A stretch of DNA of 64,000 nucleotides from Litorihabitans aurantiacus (GTDB taxonomy: Bacteria; Actinomycetota; Actinomycetes; Actinomycetales; Beutenbergiaceae): contig NZ_BSUM01000001.1 in assembly GCF_030161595.1 (NCBI RefSeq), positions 124,001 through 188,000 on the forward strand, in the 5' to 3' direction. Below are positions 37,036 through 44,981 of this stretch, piece after piece. Positions within the stretch are counted from its first letter, which is position 1, and the number at the start of each line of letters is the position of its first letter. A program made the translations under genes and the position numbers. The notes under the pieces were generated by a model, which saw only the letters and a list, made by a program, of their open reading frames with translations, was not told where the DNA came from and made no database searches.

Positions 37036-37314
37036 ATGGGACGCGTCGTCGTCGAGGTCATGCCCAAGCCGGAGATCCTGGACCCGCAGGGGAAGGCCGT
37101 CAACGGCGCCCTTCCTCGCCTCGGGTACACCGGCATCACCCAGGTCCGCCAGGGCAAGCGGTTCGAGATCACCGTGGACGGTCCGGTCACCGACGAGGTC
37201 CTCGCCCAGGTGCGCAGCGCCGCGGAGACGCTGCTGTCGAACCCCGTGATCGAGGACGTCGTCAAGGTCGAGGCGGACGACACCGCCGACGCCACCGACA
37301 CCGAGACCGCCTGA
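37036..37314 (+). CDS. purS: Phosphoribosylformylglycinamidine synthase subunit PurS
   Basis: 92 residues. [28 protein letters not shown] and [13 protein letters not shown] are the family motifs. PurS bridges PurL and PurQ in the three-part FGAM synthase. A -10-like TAGACT is at 36931-36936 in the leader. Its stop overlaps the purQ start (TGATG), so the two are coupled; the third subunit, PurL, is encoded about 19 kb away. Confidence 0.96.
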   Translation: MGRVVVEVMPKPEILDPQGKAVNGALPRLGYTGITQVRQGKRFEITVDGPVTDEVLAQVRSAAETLLSNPVIEDVVKVEADDTADATDTETA

Positions 37315-38033
37315 TGGGCGAGTCGGCGCAGGGCGCACGCATCGGCGTCGTCACCTTCCCTGGCACCTTGGACGACCGCGACGCGCAGCGCGCGGTCCGC
37401 CTCGCCGGCGCGACCCCCGTGCCGCTGTGGCACGGCGACGCGGATGTGTCGGGCGTCGACGCCGTCGTGCTCCCCGGTGGTTTCTCCTACGGCGACTACC
37501 TGCGCGCGGGCGCCATCGCGCGCTTCGCCCCGGTGATGACCGCTCTCGTGGACGCCGCGAACGGCGGGCTGCCCGTGCTCGGCATCTGCAACGGCTTCCA
37601 GATGCTGACCGAGTCGCACCTGCTGCCCGGGTCGATGATCAAGAACGAGCGGCTCACGTTCGTCTGCCGCGACCAGGTGCTGCGCGTCGAGAACGCCGCG
37701 ACCGCCTGGACCAGCGCGTTCACGGCGGGCGAGGAGATCACGATCCCGCTGAAGAACCAGGACGGCCAGTACGTCGCCGACGAGCGCACGCTGGACGAGC
37801 TCGAGGGCGAGGGGCGCGTCGCGTTCCGCTACGTCGGCGGCAATCCGAACGGATCCCGCCGCGACATCGCCGGGATCACGAACGCGCGCGGCAACGTCGT
37901 CGGGCTCATGCCGCACCCCGAGCACGCGGTCGAGGCGGGTTTCGGGCCCGACGGCGCGGCCGGTCCGCGCACCGGCATCGACGGTCTGCGCTTCTTCACC
38001 TCGGCGCTGACCTCGCTGCTCGCGACGGCGTAG
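37314..38033 (+). CDS. purQ: Phosphoribosylformylglycinamidine synthase subunit PurQ (glutaminase)
   Basis: 239 residues of class I glutamine amidotransferase. [23 protein letters not shown] at the start, [16 protein letters not shown], the nucleophile loop [11 protein letters not shown] with the catalytic Cys, and the C-terminal [10 protein letters not shown] with His/Glu complete the triad. It supplies ammonia to PurL. Its stop is followed after 11 bp by a two-unit 22-bp repeat array. Confidence 0.96.
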   Translation: MGESAQGARIGVVTFPGTLDDRDAQRAVRLAGATPVPLWHGDADVSGVDAVVLPGGFSYGDYLRAGAIARFAPVMTALVDAANGGLPVLGICNGFQMLTESHLLPGSMIKNERLTFVCRDQVLRVENAATAWTSAFTAGEEITIPLKNQDGQYVADERTLDELEGEGRVAFRYVGGNPNGSRRDIAGITNARGNVVGLMPHPEHAVEAGFGPDGAAGPRTGIDGLRFFTSALTSLLATA

Positions 38034-38044
38034 CGGGGCCCGGA

Positions 38045-38088
38045 GTCGGGAAACCTCTCGGGGAGGGTCGACAAGACTCTCGCGGGGA
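38045..38088 (+). repeat. 22-bp repeat array, two units
   Basis: One interior-type unit (CCTCTCGGGGAGG core) and one terminal-type unit with CTCTCGCG. It has the same order and strand as the arrays at 10331-10506 and 47034-47099 and lies directly after purQ. Confidence 0.8.
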
Positions 38089-38090
38089 AC

Positions 38091-38119
38091 CTACGGTCCC
38101 GTAAGTTACGGTGGCGTAG
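38091..38119. promoter_or_regulatory. 29-bp palindrome overlapping the acyl-CoA ligase start
   Basis: Arms of 14 bp around a central G match at 11 of 14 positions; the core CCGTAA-G-TTACGG is perfect. It ends on the first base of the GTG start codon. This is the size of a TetR-family operator, so repression of a fatty-acid gene by a TetR protein is inferred. Confidence 0.55.
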
Positions 38120-39825
38120 TGAACGACGCCGTGGCTCGCCCCACCCCTGACTCCCCCGACGAGGCGACCCCGATCCCCGCCACGATCGACGTCCCCGACG
38201 AGTCCCTGCCGCACGGCCTGAGCGCCGCGGCCGCGGCGTGGCCCGACCGGGTCGCCGTCGACTTCCTCCGCTCGACGCTCACCTATGCCGAGCTCGACGC
38301 CGCGGTCGCGCGCGCCGCCCAGGCCCTGCTCGACCTCGGCGTCGAGCCGGGCGACCGGGTCGCGATCGCCCTGCCGAACTGCACCACGCACGTCGTGGCC
38401 TTCTCCGCCGTGCTCCGGATCGGCGGCGTCGTCGTCGAGCACAACCCCACCTACACCGCGCCGCAGCTGCGCCACCAGCTCGCCGACTCCGGCGCGCGCG
38501 TCGCGATCGTGTGGGAGAAGGCGGCGCGCGCGGCCCTCGGCGCCCGTGAGGGCACCGCGCTGGAGACCGTGGTCGCGGTCGACGTCTCGCGCGACCTGCC
38601 GACGACGTCCCGGCTGGCGCTGCGGCTGCCCGTCCGCGCGGCGCGCGCCACGCGGGCCGCGCTGCGCGACGCCGTCCCCGACGGCGCCCTGCGCTGGGAG
38701 CGTCTCGTGCGCCGCCGCGGCCCGCAGCTCCCCGCCTCCCACCCGTACCCGGCGAGCGACGCCGTCGCGCTCCTGCAGTACACCGGCGGCACGACGGGCA
38801 CGCCGAAGGGCGCCGTCCTGACCCACCGCAACCTCGTCGCCAACGCCGTGCAGTGCGAGGTCTGGACGCGCACGGTGCGCGCCAGCGAGACCCTCTACGG
38901 CGCCCTCCCGTTCTTCCACGCCTTCGGTCTGACGCTCTGCCTCGGCTACGGCCTGCGGACCGGGGCGACGCTCGTGGTCTTCCCCCGGTTCGACCCCGCC
39001 GCGATGGTGGCGGCGCAGCGCCGTCGACCCGGGACGTTCCTCCCGGCCGTCCCGCCCATGATCGAGCGGTTCACGACGGCGGCGCGCGAGGCCGGCGTCG
39101 ACCTCACCTCGTTCCGGTTCGCCTTCAGCGGCGCGATGGCGCTGCCCGCCTCCACGGCGCGCGCGTGGGAGGAGGCGACCGGCGGCTACGCGATCGAGGG
39201 GTACGGCATGACCGAGACCTCGCCCGTCGCGCTCGGCAACCCGGTCTCGCCGGAGCGCCGGCCCGGTGCGCTCGGGCTGGCGTTCCCGAGCACGCAGGTG
39301 CGCGTCGTCGACGCCGAGACGCTTCAGGACGTGCCCGACGGCGCCCGCGGCGAGCTGCTGCTGCGCGGCCCGCAGGTGTTCTCCGGCTACTGGAACCGCC
39401 CCGAGGAGTCCGCCGAGCAGCTGCTCCCCGACGGCTGGCTCCGCACCGGCGACGTCGTCGTGCGCGACGAGGACGGCTTCGTGACGCTGGTCGACCGCAT
39501 CAAGGAGATGATCGTGACGGGCGGGTTCAAGGTCTACCCGTCCCAGGTGGAGGACCTGCTGCGCGAGATGCCGGGGGTCGCGGACGTCGCCGTCGTCGGG
39601 ACGCCCGGGGGCGACCTCGGGGAGAAGGTCGTGGCCGCGATCGTCCTCGACGGGTCGGTGCCCACGATCTCGCTGGCTGAGCTGCGGGCGTGGGCGAGCG
39701 AGCGCGTGGCGTCCTACGCCGTGCCGCGCGAGCTCGTGGTGGTGACGGAGCTGCCGCGCTCGATCATCGGCAAGGTGCTGCGCCGCGTCGTGCGCGACGA
39801 CCTCGTGGGTCGGCGCCCGGAGTAG
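38119..39825 (+). CDS. Long-chain fatty acid-CoA ligase (AMP-forming)
   Basis: 568 residues of the ANL superfamily. LLQYTGGTTGTPKGAVLTHRNL is the ATP-binding P-loop, IEGYGMTETSPVALGNP the second motif, GWLRTGDVVVRDEDGF carries the adenine-contacting Asp, and IIGKVLRR contains the C-terminal catalytic Lys. It activates fatty acids to acyl-CoA via acyl-AMP. No ribosome-binding site fits well before GTG 38119, and a palindrome runs up to this codon, so a leaderless transcript or a slightly later start is possible. It is close to a lipid-metabolism block at 41-52 kb. Confidence 0.9.
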   Translation: MNDAVARPTPDSPDEATPIPATIDVPDESLPHGLSAAAAAWPDRVAVDFLRSTLTYAELDAAVARAAQALLDLGVEPGDRVAIALPNCTTHVVAFSAVLRIGGVVVEHNPTYTAPQLRHQLADSGARVAIVWEKAARAALGAREGTALETVVAVDVSRDLPTTSRLALRLPVRAARATRAALRDAVPDGALRWERLVRRRGPQLPASHPYPASDAVALLQYTGGTTGTPKGAVLTHRNLVANAVQCEVWTRTVRASETLYGALPFFHAFGLTLCLGYGLRTGATLVVFPRFDPAAMVAAQRRRPGTFLPAVPPMIERFTTAAREAGVDLTSFRFAFSGAMALPASTARAWEEATGGYAIEGYGMTETSPVALGNPVSPERRPGALGLAFPSTQVRVVDAETLQDVPDGARGELLLRGPQVFSGYWNRPEESAEQLLPDGWLRTGDVVVRDEDGFVTLVDRIKEMIVTGGFKVYPSQVEDLLREMPGVADVAVVGTPGGDLGEKVVAAIVLDGSVPTISLAELRAWASERVASYAVPRELVVVTELPRSIIGKVLRRVVRDDLVGRRPE

Positions 39826-39838
39826 GTACCGGTCGCGC

Positions 39839-40360
39839 TCAGGCGCGGACGTCGTGCAGGTGGTGCGCGACGTCGTGCCAGAAGTACTGCGCGAGCGTGG
39901 TCACCGTGAACTCCGAGCCGTTGGACCGGAGGCCGCGGCGGCCGTGCGCGGCGGCCGGGACGGCGTCGAACCGGTCGGCGATTGCCCGCGCCGCGGCGGC
40001 CAGCTCGTCCGCGACGACGGCCGGATCCTGCTCGTCGTAGCGCTCCGCGACCGCCGTGGCGTCCTGGTCCCAGTTCGCGAACGTGGGCGCGTCTCGCTCG
40101 AGCACCAGCGCGAGCCGCTCGTCGAAGATGCGGAACACGTCGCGCACGTGCGCGCCGTACTCCAGCACCGACCAGGTGGCGGGGTCGGGGCGCGTCCGGG
40201 CATCCGGGCGGGCGAGGGCGGCGCGCCAGCGCGGGACGCTCGCCCGCACGAGGTCGCCGACCTCCAGGACGGTGACGGCGGAGGAGTCCAGCCCGCACTG
40301 CGGGCACCGCTCGCGCAGCACCCAGGTCCAGTCCTTCGTGTCCGGCTCGATCGCTCTCAC
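39839..40360 (-). CDS. DinB-family protein
   Basis: 173 residues, mostly helical, GTG start. The DinB/DUF664-like pattern is seen in WSVLEYGAHVRDVFRIFDERL and the C-terminal TLAQYFWHDVAHHLHDV, which give the His triad expected to bind a metal. A CPQCG pair at residues 19-23 is an extra feature, possibly structural. Members include thiol-dependent (mycothiol/bacillithiol) transferases; the role here is unknown. It converges with the acyl-CoA ligase with 13 bp between. Confidence 0.8.
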   Translation of the reverse strand: MRAIEPDTKDWTWVLRERCPQCGLDSSAVTVLEVGDLVRASVPRWRAALARPDARTRPDPATWSVLEYGAHVRDVFRIFDERLALVLERDAPTFANWDQDATAVAERYDEQDPAVVADELAAAARAIADRFDAVPAAAHGRRGLRSNGSEFTVTTLAQYFWHDVAHHLHDVRA

Positions 40361-40402
40361 GGCGCCATCATGGCGGACCGGCGGACGCTAGGGTCGCCAG
40401 GC

Positions 40403-41046
40403 ATGGGCTTCTTCACCTCGCGCGCGAATCGCGCTGCCGCCGCCGACCCCGCCGTCGCAGCCGAGGACGCCGCGATCAGCGAGTTCTGGTCGTGGTGGCG
40501 TGAGGGCGGAGGAGCCGAGACGACGAGAGCCTTCGACTCGCACGGCGAGGATCCGGAGGCGACACGTCGCGTCGCGGAGCAGCTGGGGATGCGGGCGCAG
40601 GCCGTCGGGCTGGGCTTCGAGACCGGCGCCGGGCGTACCGCTCGGCACGTGCTCGTCCTGACCCCGGAGGGCTCGGCCGAAGCGGCCGCCGTCGCCGACC
40701 GTTGGCTCGCCGCGGCCCCGCCCGCCGACGAGGCGTTCGAGTTCGACAGCAGGCGGCGGGCCGCCGAGGACCCGACCGTCGTCGGTATCGAGTACGACGG
40801 TCACAGCTTCGCGCTCACCGACCTCGTGGTGCTCGCGCAGCCGGACGGGCCGACCGTTCACGTCGCCGTGTGGCACCCGGCGTTCGCCGACGTCGAGCGG
40901 TCCGTCTCGGGCAACGTCACCTTCCTCATGCTCGACGCCCTGCTGGGGAGCGGACGGTCGAAGAGCGCATCGGCGAGGTCCGGTTCGATCTCGATCCGGC
41001 CGAGCGCGGACGTCCGTTCCTCGAGCTGCGCGGCCTCGTGCGCTGA
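40403..41046 (+). CDS. DUF695-like hypothetical protein, frameshifted
   Basis: Begins MGFFTSRANRAAAADP; an ISEFWSWWREGG segment, LVLTPEGSAEAAAVADRWLAAAPPADEAFEFDSRR and WHPAFADV recall actinobacterial proteins of the DUF695 type, though I am not certain of the family. The frame breaks at the four-G run 40945-40948; adding one G joins DALLG to ERTVEERIGEVRFDLDPAERG and gives 214 residues ending at 41044-41046. No function can be offered. It converges with the MaoC-like gene. Confidence 0.7.
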
Positions 41047-41061
41047 CGCGCGGCTCGCGGC

Positions 41062-42097
41062 TCAGGCGTGCGCGAGCACCGACGTCAGGTGCGGTTTCCC
41101 GCGCTTCGGGTCCCACACCGTCAGCGCGTACCCACCCCGGACCCCGCCCGAGGTGTCGACGTCGTCGCGCCGCTCGACGGCGAGCGCCACCCGCCCCGGC
41201 ACGAGCACGGGGGAGGCGAATTCCACCGTCCACGTGAACGCGTCACCGCGCACCGGGCCGAGGGCGGCGAGTGCCCGCGCGGCCGTGTCCATGCCGTGCG
41301 CGATCGTCGAGCGGTAGCCGAACCCGCGCGCGGCGAGCCGCGAGGTGTGGATCGGGTTGCGATCGCCCGAGACGGCGGCGTACGCCTTCGAGTCGGCGAG
41401 CGACGTGCTCCAGCCCCCGGTTGGCGACGGCGCGGCGAACGCCCCGTGCTCGACGCGCTCCAGCACCGGCAGACCCGAGATCTGCGTGCTGCGCGCGAGG
41501 TAGGTCGAGACGCCCTGCCACACCAGCTCGGGTCCGCTGCGGACCTCGGTGACCAGGTCGACCTGCGCGCCCATCCGCTCGCCGACGGGGCGGGAGACCA
41601 GGTTGCGCGCCCACGTCGTCGCCGTCAGCGCCTCCCTGACTGCTACGGGCCGGAGCTGTTCGATCCGGTTCGCGACGTGGACCATCCCGAGCATCGGGAG
41701 GGGAAGTCGGCGCGCGCCATCAGCGAGAGCTGGAGCCCGAACACGCTGACGTGCACGAAGGCGGGGGAGCGGTGTCGAGCGCGCGCTCGCCGAGGAGGTG
41801 CGCGTACGCGTCGAGCGCCGCACGGTCCAGCGTGAGGTCGGCGCGCAGCGCGAGGTCGGGCAGCGACGTCGTCAGACGCGTCGTCGAGACGACGGCGCGG
41901 CCGGCGCGAGCGAGCGCGGCGAGGTAGATCGTGCGCGGTTCGGGCACCCGGGGGAGCTGCTCGACGTGCTCGGGCACACCGCCGTCGCCGCGCGGGGCGG
42001 CGGCCGCAGCCTCGTCGCCCTCGAGCCAGTCGCCGATCCACTCGCCCGCGTCGGCGCCGTCGGGCCCGGAGGCGCCGGGGCGCTCGCCGCGGCTCAT
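41062..42097 (-). CDS. MaoC-like (R)-specific enoyl-acyl dehydratase, two frameshifts
   Basis: ATG 42097 overlaps the fabG-like stop. The N-terminal half (AGEWIGDWLEGDEAAAA ... LDAYAHLLGERALDTAPP) breaks at the five-G run 41763-41767; a short middle part (AFVHVSVFGLQLSLMARADFP) breaks at 41700-41703 and continues as LPMLGMVHVANRIEQLRPV. With both bases restored the protein has 345 residues and a hot-dog hydratase motif, YAAVSGDRNPIHTSRLAARGFGYRSTIAHGM, with the catalytic Asp and His. It matches the mycobacterial HtdX type, which dehydrates 3-hydroxyacyl thioesters. Last gene of the thiolase-FabG4-MaoC operon. Confidence 0.83.
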
Positions 42098-43455
42098 CGC
42101 CCCACCAGGTTCTGACCGCAGACCCGGAGCACGGCCCCGTTGATGCCGCCCGCCTGCGGCGAGGCGAGGAACGCGACCGCCTCCGCGACGTCGACCGGCT
42201 TGCCGCCCTGCCCGAGCGAGGACACGCGGCGGCTGATCTCGCGCTGCGCGAGCGGGATCGAGGCCGTCATCTCCGTCTCGATGAAACCGGGGGCGACGGC
42301 GTTGGCCCGTCCACCGCCGGCCGCGAGGACGGGTGCCCACGCCTGGGTCGCGCCGATGACGCCCGACTTGGAGAAGCCGTAGTTCGTCTGCCCGCGGTTG
42401 CCGGCGATGCCGCTCGTGGAGGCCAGCGAGATCTGCACGAGGCCCGGGTGGGCCTGCGCGACCGCCGTCGTGATCGCGACCTGCGCCGCGAGGTTGACCG
42501 CGATCACGGACTCCCACTGCTCCGGCTTCATGTTGGCGAGCAGCTTGTCGCGCAGGATGCCCGCGTTGTGCACGAGCACGTCGAGGCGGCCCTGGAACGG
42601 TCCGCGCGCGACGCGCTCGAGGATCCGGGCACCGGCGTCGGGCGCGGTGATGTCGAGCTGGAGCGCCACGCCGCCGACCTCGTTCATCACGGCCGCCAGG
42701 GACTCGCCCGCGGCGGGGACGTCGACGCCGAGCACGTGCGCGCCGTCGCGTGCCAGCACGCGGACCGTCTCGGCGCCGATGCCGCGCGCGGCTCCGGTCA
42801 CGACGGCGACCGTGCCGGTCAGCGGACGCGTCCAGTCCGCGGGTGCCTGGGCGGCGGCCGTGACCGGGAGCAGCTGGCCGTCGACGAACGCCGAGCGGGC
42901 CGACAGCAGGAAGCGGAGCGTGCCGATCGTGGCGGGGTCGGTCACGGCGACGTCGGCGCCCAGCTCGATGCCGTTCGCCGTCGCCCCCTGGCGCAGCTCC
43001 TTGCCGAGCGAGCGCACGAGGCCCGCGACGCCGCCGCGCGCCGCGGCCAGGGCCGGGGCGTCGCCGTCGGCGACCGCGCGGGAGATCGTGACGACGCGGG
43101 CGCTGCGGGCGAGCTCGCGCAGCGTCCCGCCGAGCGCGAGGACGCGCTCGGCCTCCTGACCGGGTGCCTCGAGATCGGTGAGGACCACGACGACGGCGCC
43201 CCACCGCTGCTGCGTGGGTGCGGCCAGGTTGCGGCGCACGTCCAGGTGCCACTCGTGCAGCTGGTGCGCGACGGCGTCGGCGTCAGGCCCGGAGCCGATG
43301 ACGAGCACGGGGCCCGCCGTGAGCGGCTGGTCGACCGAGGCGGGGTCGGTGCGGCGCAGCGTGACGGCCTCGGTGAGGCCGAGCGCCTGCGTGATGGTGC
43401 GGTTGAGCTGCTTGGTGAGCCCGCGCAGCGGGGCGGGCAGCGACGAGGTGGGCAC
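42094..43455 (-). CDS. fabG: 3-oxoacyl-ACP reductase, high-molecular-weight FabG4 type
   Basis: 453 residues, about 200 more than ordinary FabG; this length and the degenerate N-terminal Rossmann-like half (VLVIGSGPDADAVAHQLHEW) match mycobacterial FabG4. The C-terminal half is a full short-chain dehydrogenase: TGTVAVVTGAARGIGAETVRV, VHNAGILRDKLL, and TNYGFSKSGVIG with the YxxxK catalytic pair. FabG4 enzymes reduce 3-oxoacyl-CoA with NADH. GTG start 3 bp after the thiolase stop. Neighbours are thiolase and MaoC dehydratase, giving a reversible beta-oxidation/elongation set. Confidence 0.92.
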   Translation of the reverse strand: MPTSSLPAPLRGLTKQLNRTITQALGLTEAVTLRRTDPASVDQPLTAGPVLVIGSGPDADAVAHQLHEWHLDVRRNLAAPTQQRWGAVVVVLTDLEAPGQEAERVLALGGTLRELARSARVVTISRAVADGDAPALAAARGGVAGLVRSLGKELRQGATANGIELGADVAVTDPATIGTLRFLLSARSAFVDGQLLPVTAAAQAPADWTRPLTGTVAVVTGAARGIGAETVRVLARDGAHVLGVDVPAAGESLAAVMNEVGGVALQLDITAPDAGARILERVARGPFQGRLDVLVHNAGILRDKLLANMKPEQWESVIAVNLAAQVAITTAVAQAHPGLVQISLASTSGIAGNRGQTNYGFSKSGVIGATQAWAPVLAAGGGRANAVAPGFIETEMTASIPLAQREISRRVSSLGQGGKPVDVAEAVAFLASPQAGGINGAVLRVCGQNLVGR

Positions 43456-43458
43456 GGC

Positions 43459-44823
43459 TCAGGCCTCCAGGAGCATCGCGACGGCCTGACCGCCGGCGGC
43501 GCAGACGGAGATGAGGCCCCGCACGGGGGTGTCGGGACTGCCGCCCTCGGCGACCAGCGCGGCCTTGCGGCCGGCGAGGAGGGTCGCGAGCGTGGCGACG
43601 ATGCGGGCGCCGGTGGCGGCGAAGGGGTGCCCAGCGGCGAGCGAGGAGCCCGCGACGTTGAGGCGAGCGGGGTCGAGGGTGCCGAGCGCCGGCAGGCCCA
43701 GCTTCTCCGCGGCGAAAGTCTCGTCGGCCCACGCGGCCGTGGTGGCGGCCACGACGCCGGCGAACGCCTCGTGGATCTCGACGAGGTCGATGTCCTCGAG
43801 CGCGAGGCCCTGGCGGGCGAGCAGGCGCGGCACGGCGTAGGCGCCGCCCATGAGCAGCCCCTCCTCGCCGTGGACGAAGTCGACGGCGGCGGCCTCGGCG
43901 TCGACCACGCGCGCCAGCGCCGGCAGACCGTGCTCGGCCGCCCACTGCGGCGAGGCGAGCAGGACGGCGGCCGCGCCGTCGGACAGCGGGGTGGAGTTGC
44001 CGGCGGTCATCGTGGGATCGGGGTGATCGTTGCCGAACACGGTGCGCAGCTTCGCGAGCGCCTCGGCGGTGGTGTCGGCGCGCAGCGCGGCATCGCGCGT
44101 CAGGCCGCGGAACGGGGTGACGAGGTCGTCGAAAAGACCCTCCTCCCACGCCTGCGCGAGGTGGGTGTGCGACGCCAGCGCGATGGCGTCCTGCGCCTCG
44201 CGCGTCACCTGCCAGCGCAGGTTGGTCAGCGCCTGGTGCTCACCCATCGAGAGCCCGGTGCGGGGCTCGTTGACGTTCGGCGCGACGGGAGCGAGGTCGG
44301 CCGGGCGCAGCTGCCCCACGAGCTTCAGCCTGTCCGGCACCGAGCGGGCCCGGTTGAGCTTGAGCAGGATGCCGCGCAGTCGCTCGGACACGACGATGGG
44401 CGCGTCGGAGGTGGAGTCGGCGCCGCCGGCGATCCCCGAGGAGATCTGCCCGAGCGTGATCTTGTTCGCGAGGTCCCAGGCGGCCTCGATGCTCGTGGCG
44501 CACGCGCGCTGGATCGTGACCGCCGACGTCGTCGGCGCGAGGGCGGTCCCGAGGACCGCCTCGCGCGCCAGGTTGAAGTCCTTGGAGTGGTTGAGGACGG
44601 CGCCTGCGCGCACCTCGCCGATCGTCTCGCCCGCGAGGCCGAGGCGGGCGACGAGACCGTCGAGCACCGCCGTCAGCATGTCGAGGTTGCTCGCGCCGGC
44701 GTAGTGCCCGCCCGCCTTCGCGAACGGGATCCGGTTCCCGCCGACGACGACGGCGGTGCCGGAGGGCCGCGCGGCGGACCCGGTGTCGACGGCGGGGGAG
44801 GGGGTCTCGGGTGTGCTCGTCAT
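43459..44823 (-). CDS. Acetyl-CoA C-acyltransferase (thiolase, FadA2/FadI-like)
   Basis: 454 residues. The nucleophilic Cys is in SAVTIQRACATSIEAAWDLA, the SSLAAGHPFAATGARIVATLA loop holds the catalytic His, and ISVCAAGGQAVAMLLEA the second Cys. EIHEAFAG is the conserved NEAFA equivalent. It condenses or cleaves acyl-CoA. GAGAGG is about 6 bp before the ATG. First gene of the operon; gene content resembles Mycobacterium tuberculosis Rv0241c-Rv0243. Confidence 0.92.
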   Translation of the reverse strand: MTSTPETPSPAVDTGSAARPSGTAVVVGGNRIPFAKAGGHYAGASNLDMLTAVLDGLVARLGLAGETIGEVRAGAVLNHSKDFNLAREAVLGTALAPTTSAVTIQRACATSIEAAWDLANKITLGQISSGIAGGADSTSDAPIVVSERLRGILLKLNRARSVPDRLKLVGQLRPADLAPVAPNVNEPRTGLSMGEHQALTNLRWQVTREAQDAIALASHTHLAQAWEEGLFDDLVTPFRGLTRDAALRADTTAEALAKLRTVFGNDHPDPTMTAGNSTPLSDGAAAVLLASPQWAAEHGLPALARVVDAEAAAVDFVHGEEGLLMGGAYAVPRLLARQGLALEDIDLVEIHEAFAGVVAATTAAWADETFAAEKLGLPALGTLDPARLNVAGSSLAAGHPFAATGARIVATLATLLAGRKAALVAEGGSPDTPVRGLISVCAAGGQAVAMLLEA

Positions 44824-44874
44824 CGCTGACCTCTCGTGTGCGGGGGACCGGGCCGAAAGTTTCTAGGACTCACC

Positions 44875-44885
44875 GTACCGGATAC
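44875..44885. promoter_or_regulatory. Candidate operator shared with the TetR gene promoter
   Basis: GTACCGGATAC, 52 bp upstream of the thiolase start, matches GTACCTGATAC at 49597-49607 in 10 of 11 bases. The site lies in the 158-bp divergent gap between the thiolase operon and the AAA+ gene, which otherwise shows nothing clear. Confidence 0.4.
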
Positions 44886-44981
44886 CTGGCCGTCGGTGGG
44901 GTGCGGACGCGACCCGCTGCGGCGTGCGTGCCCCGGATATCCTGCGACCGACCCGTCGATCGACCCCGAGGACGTCGCCCC

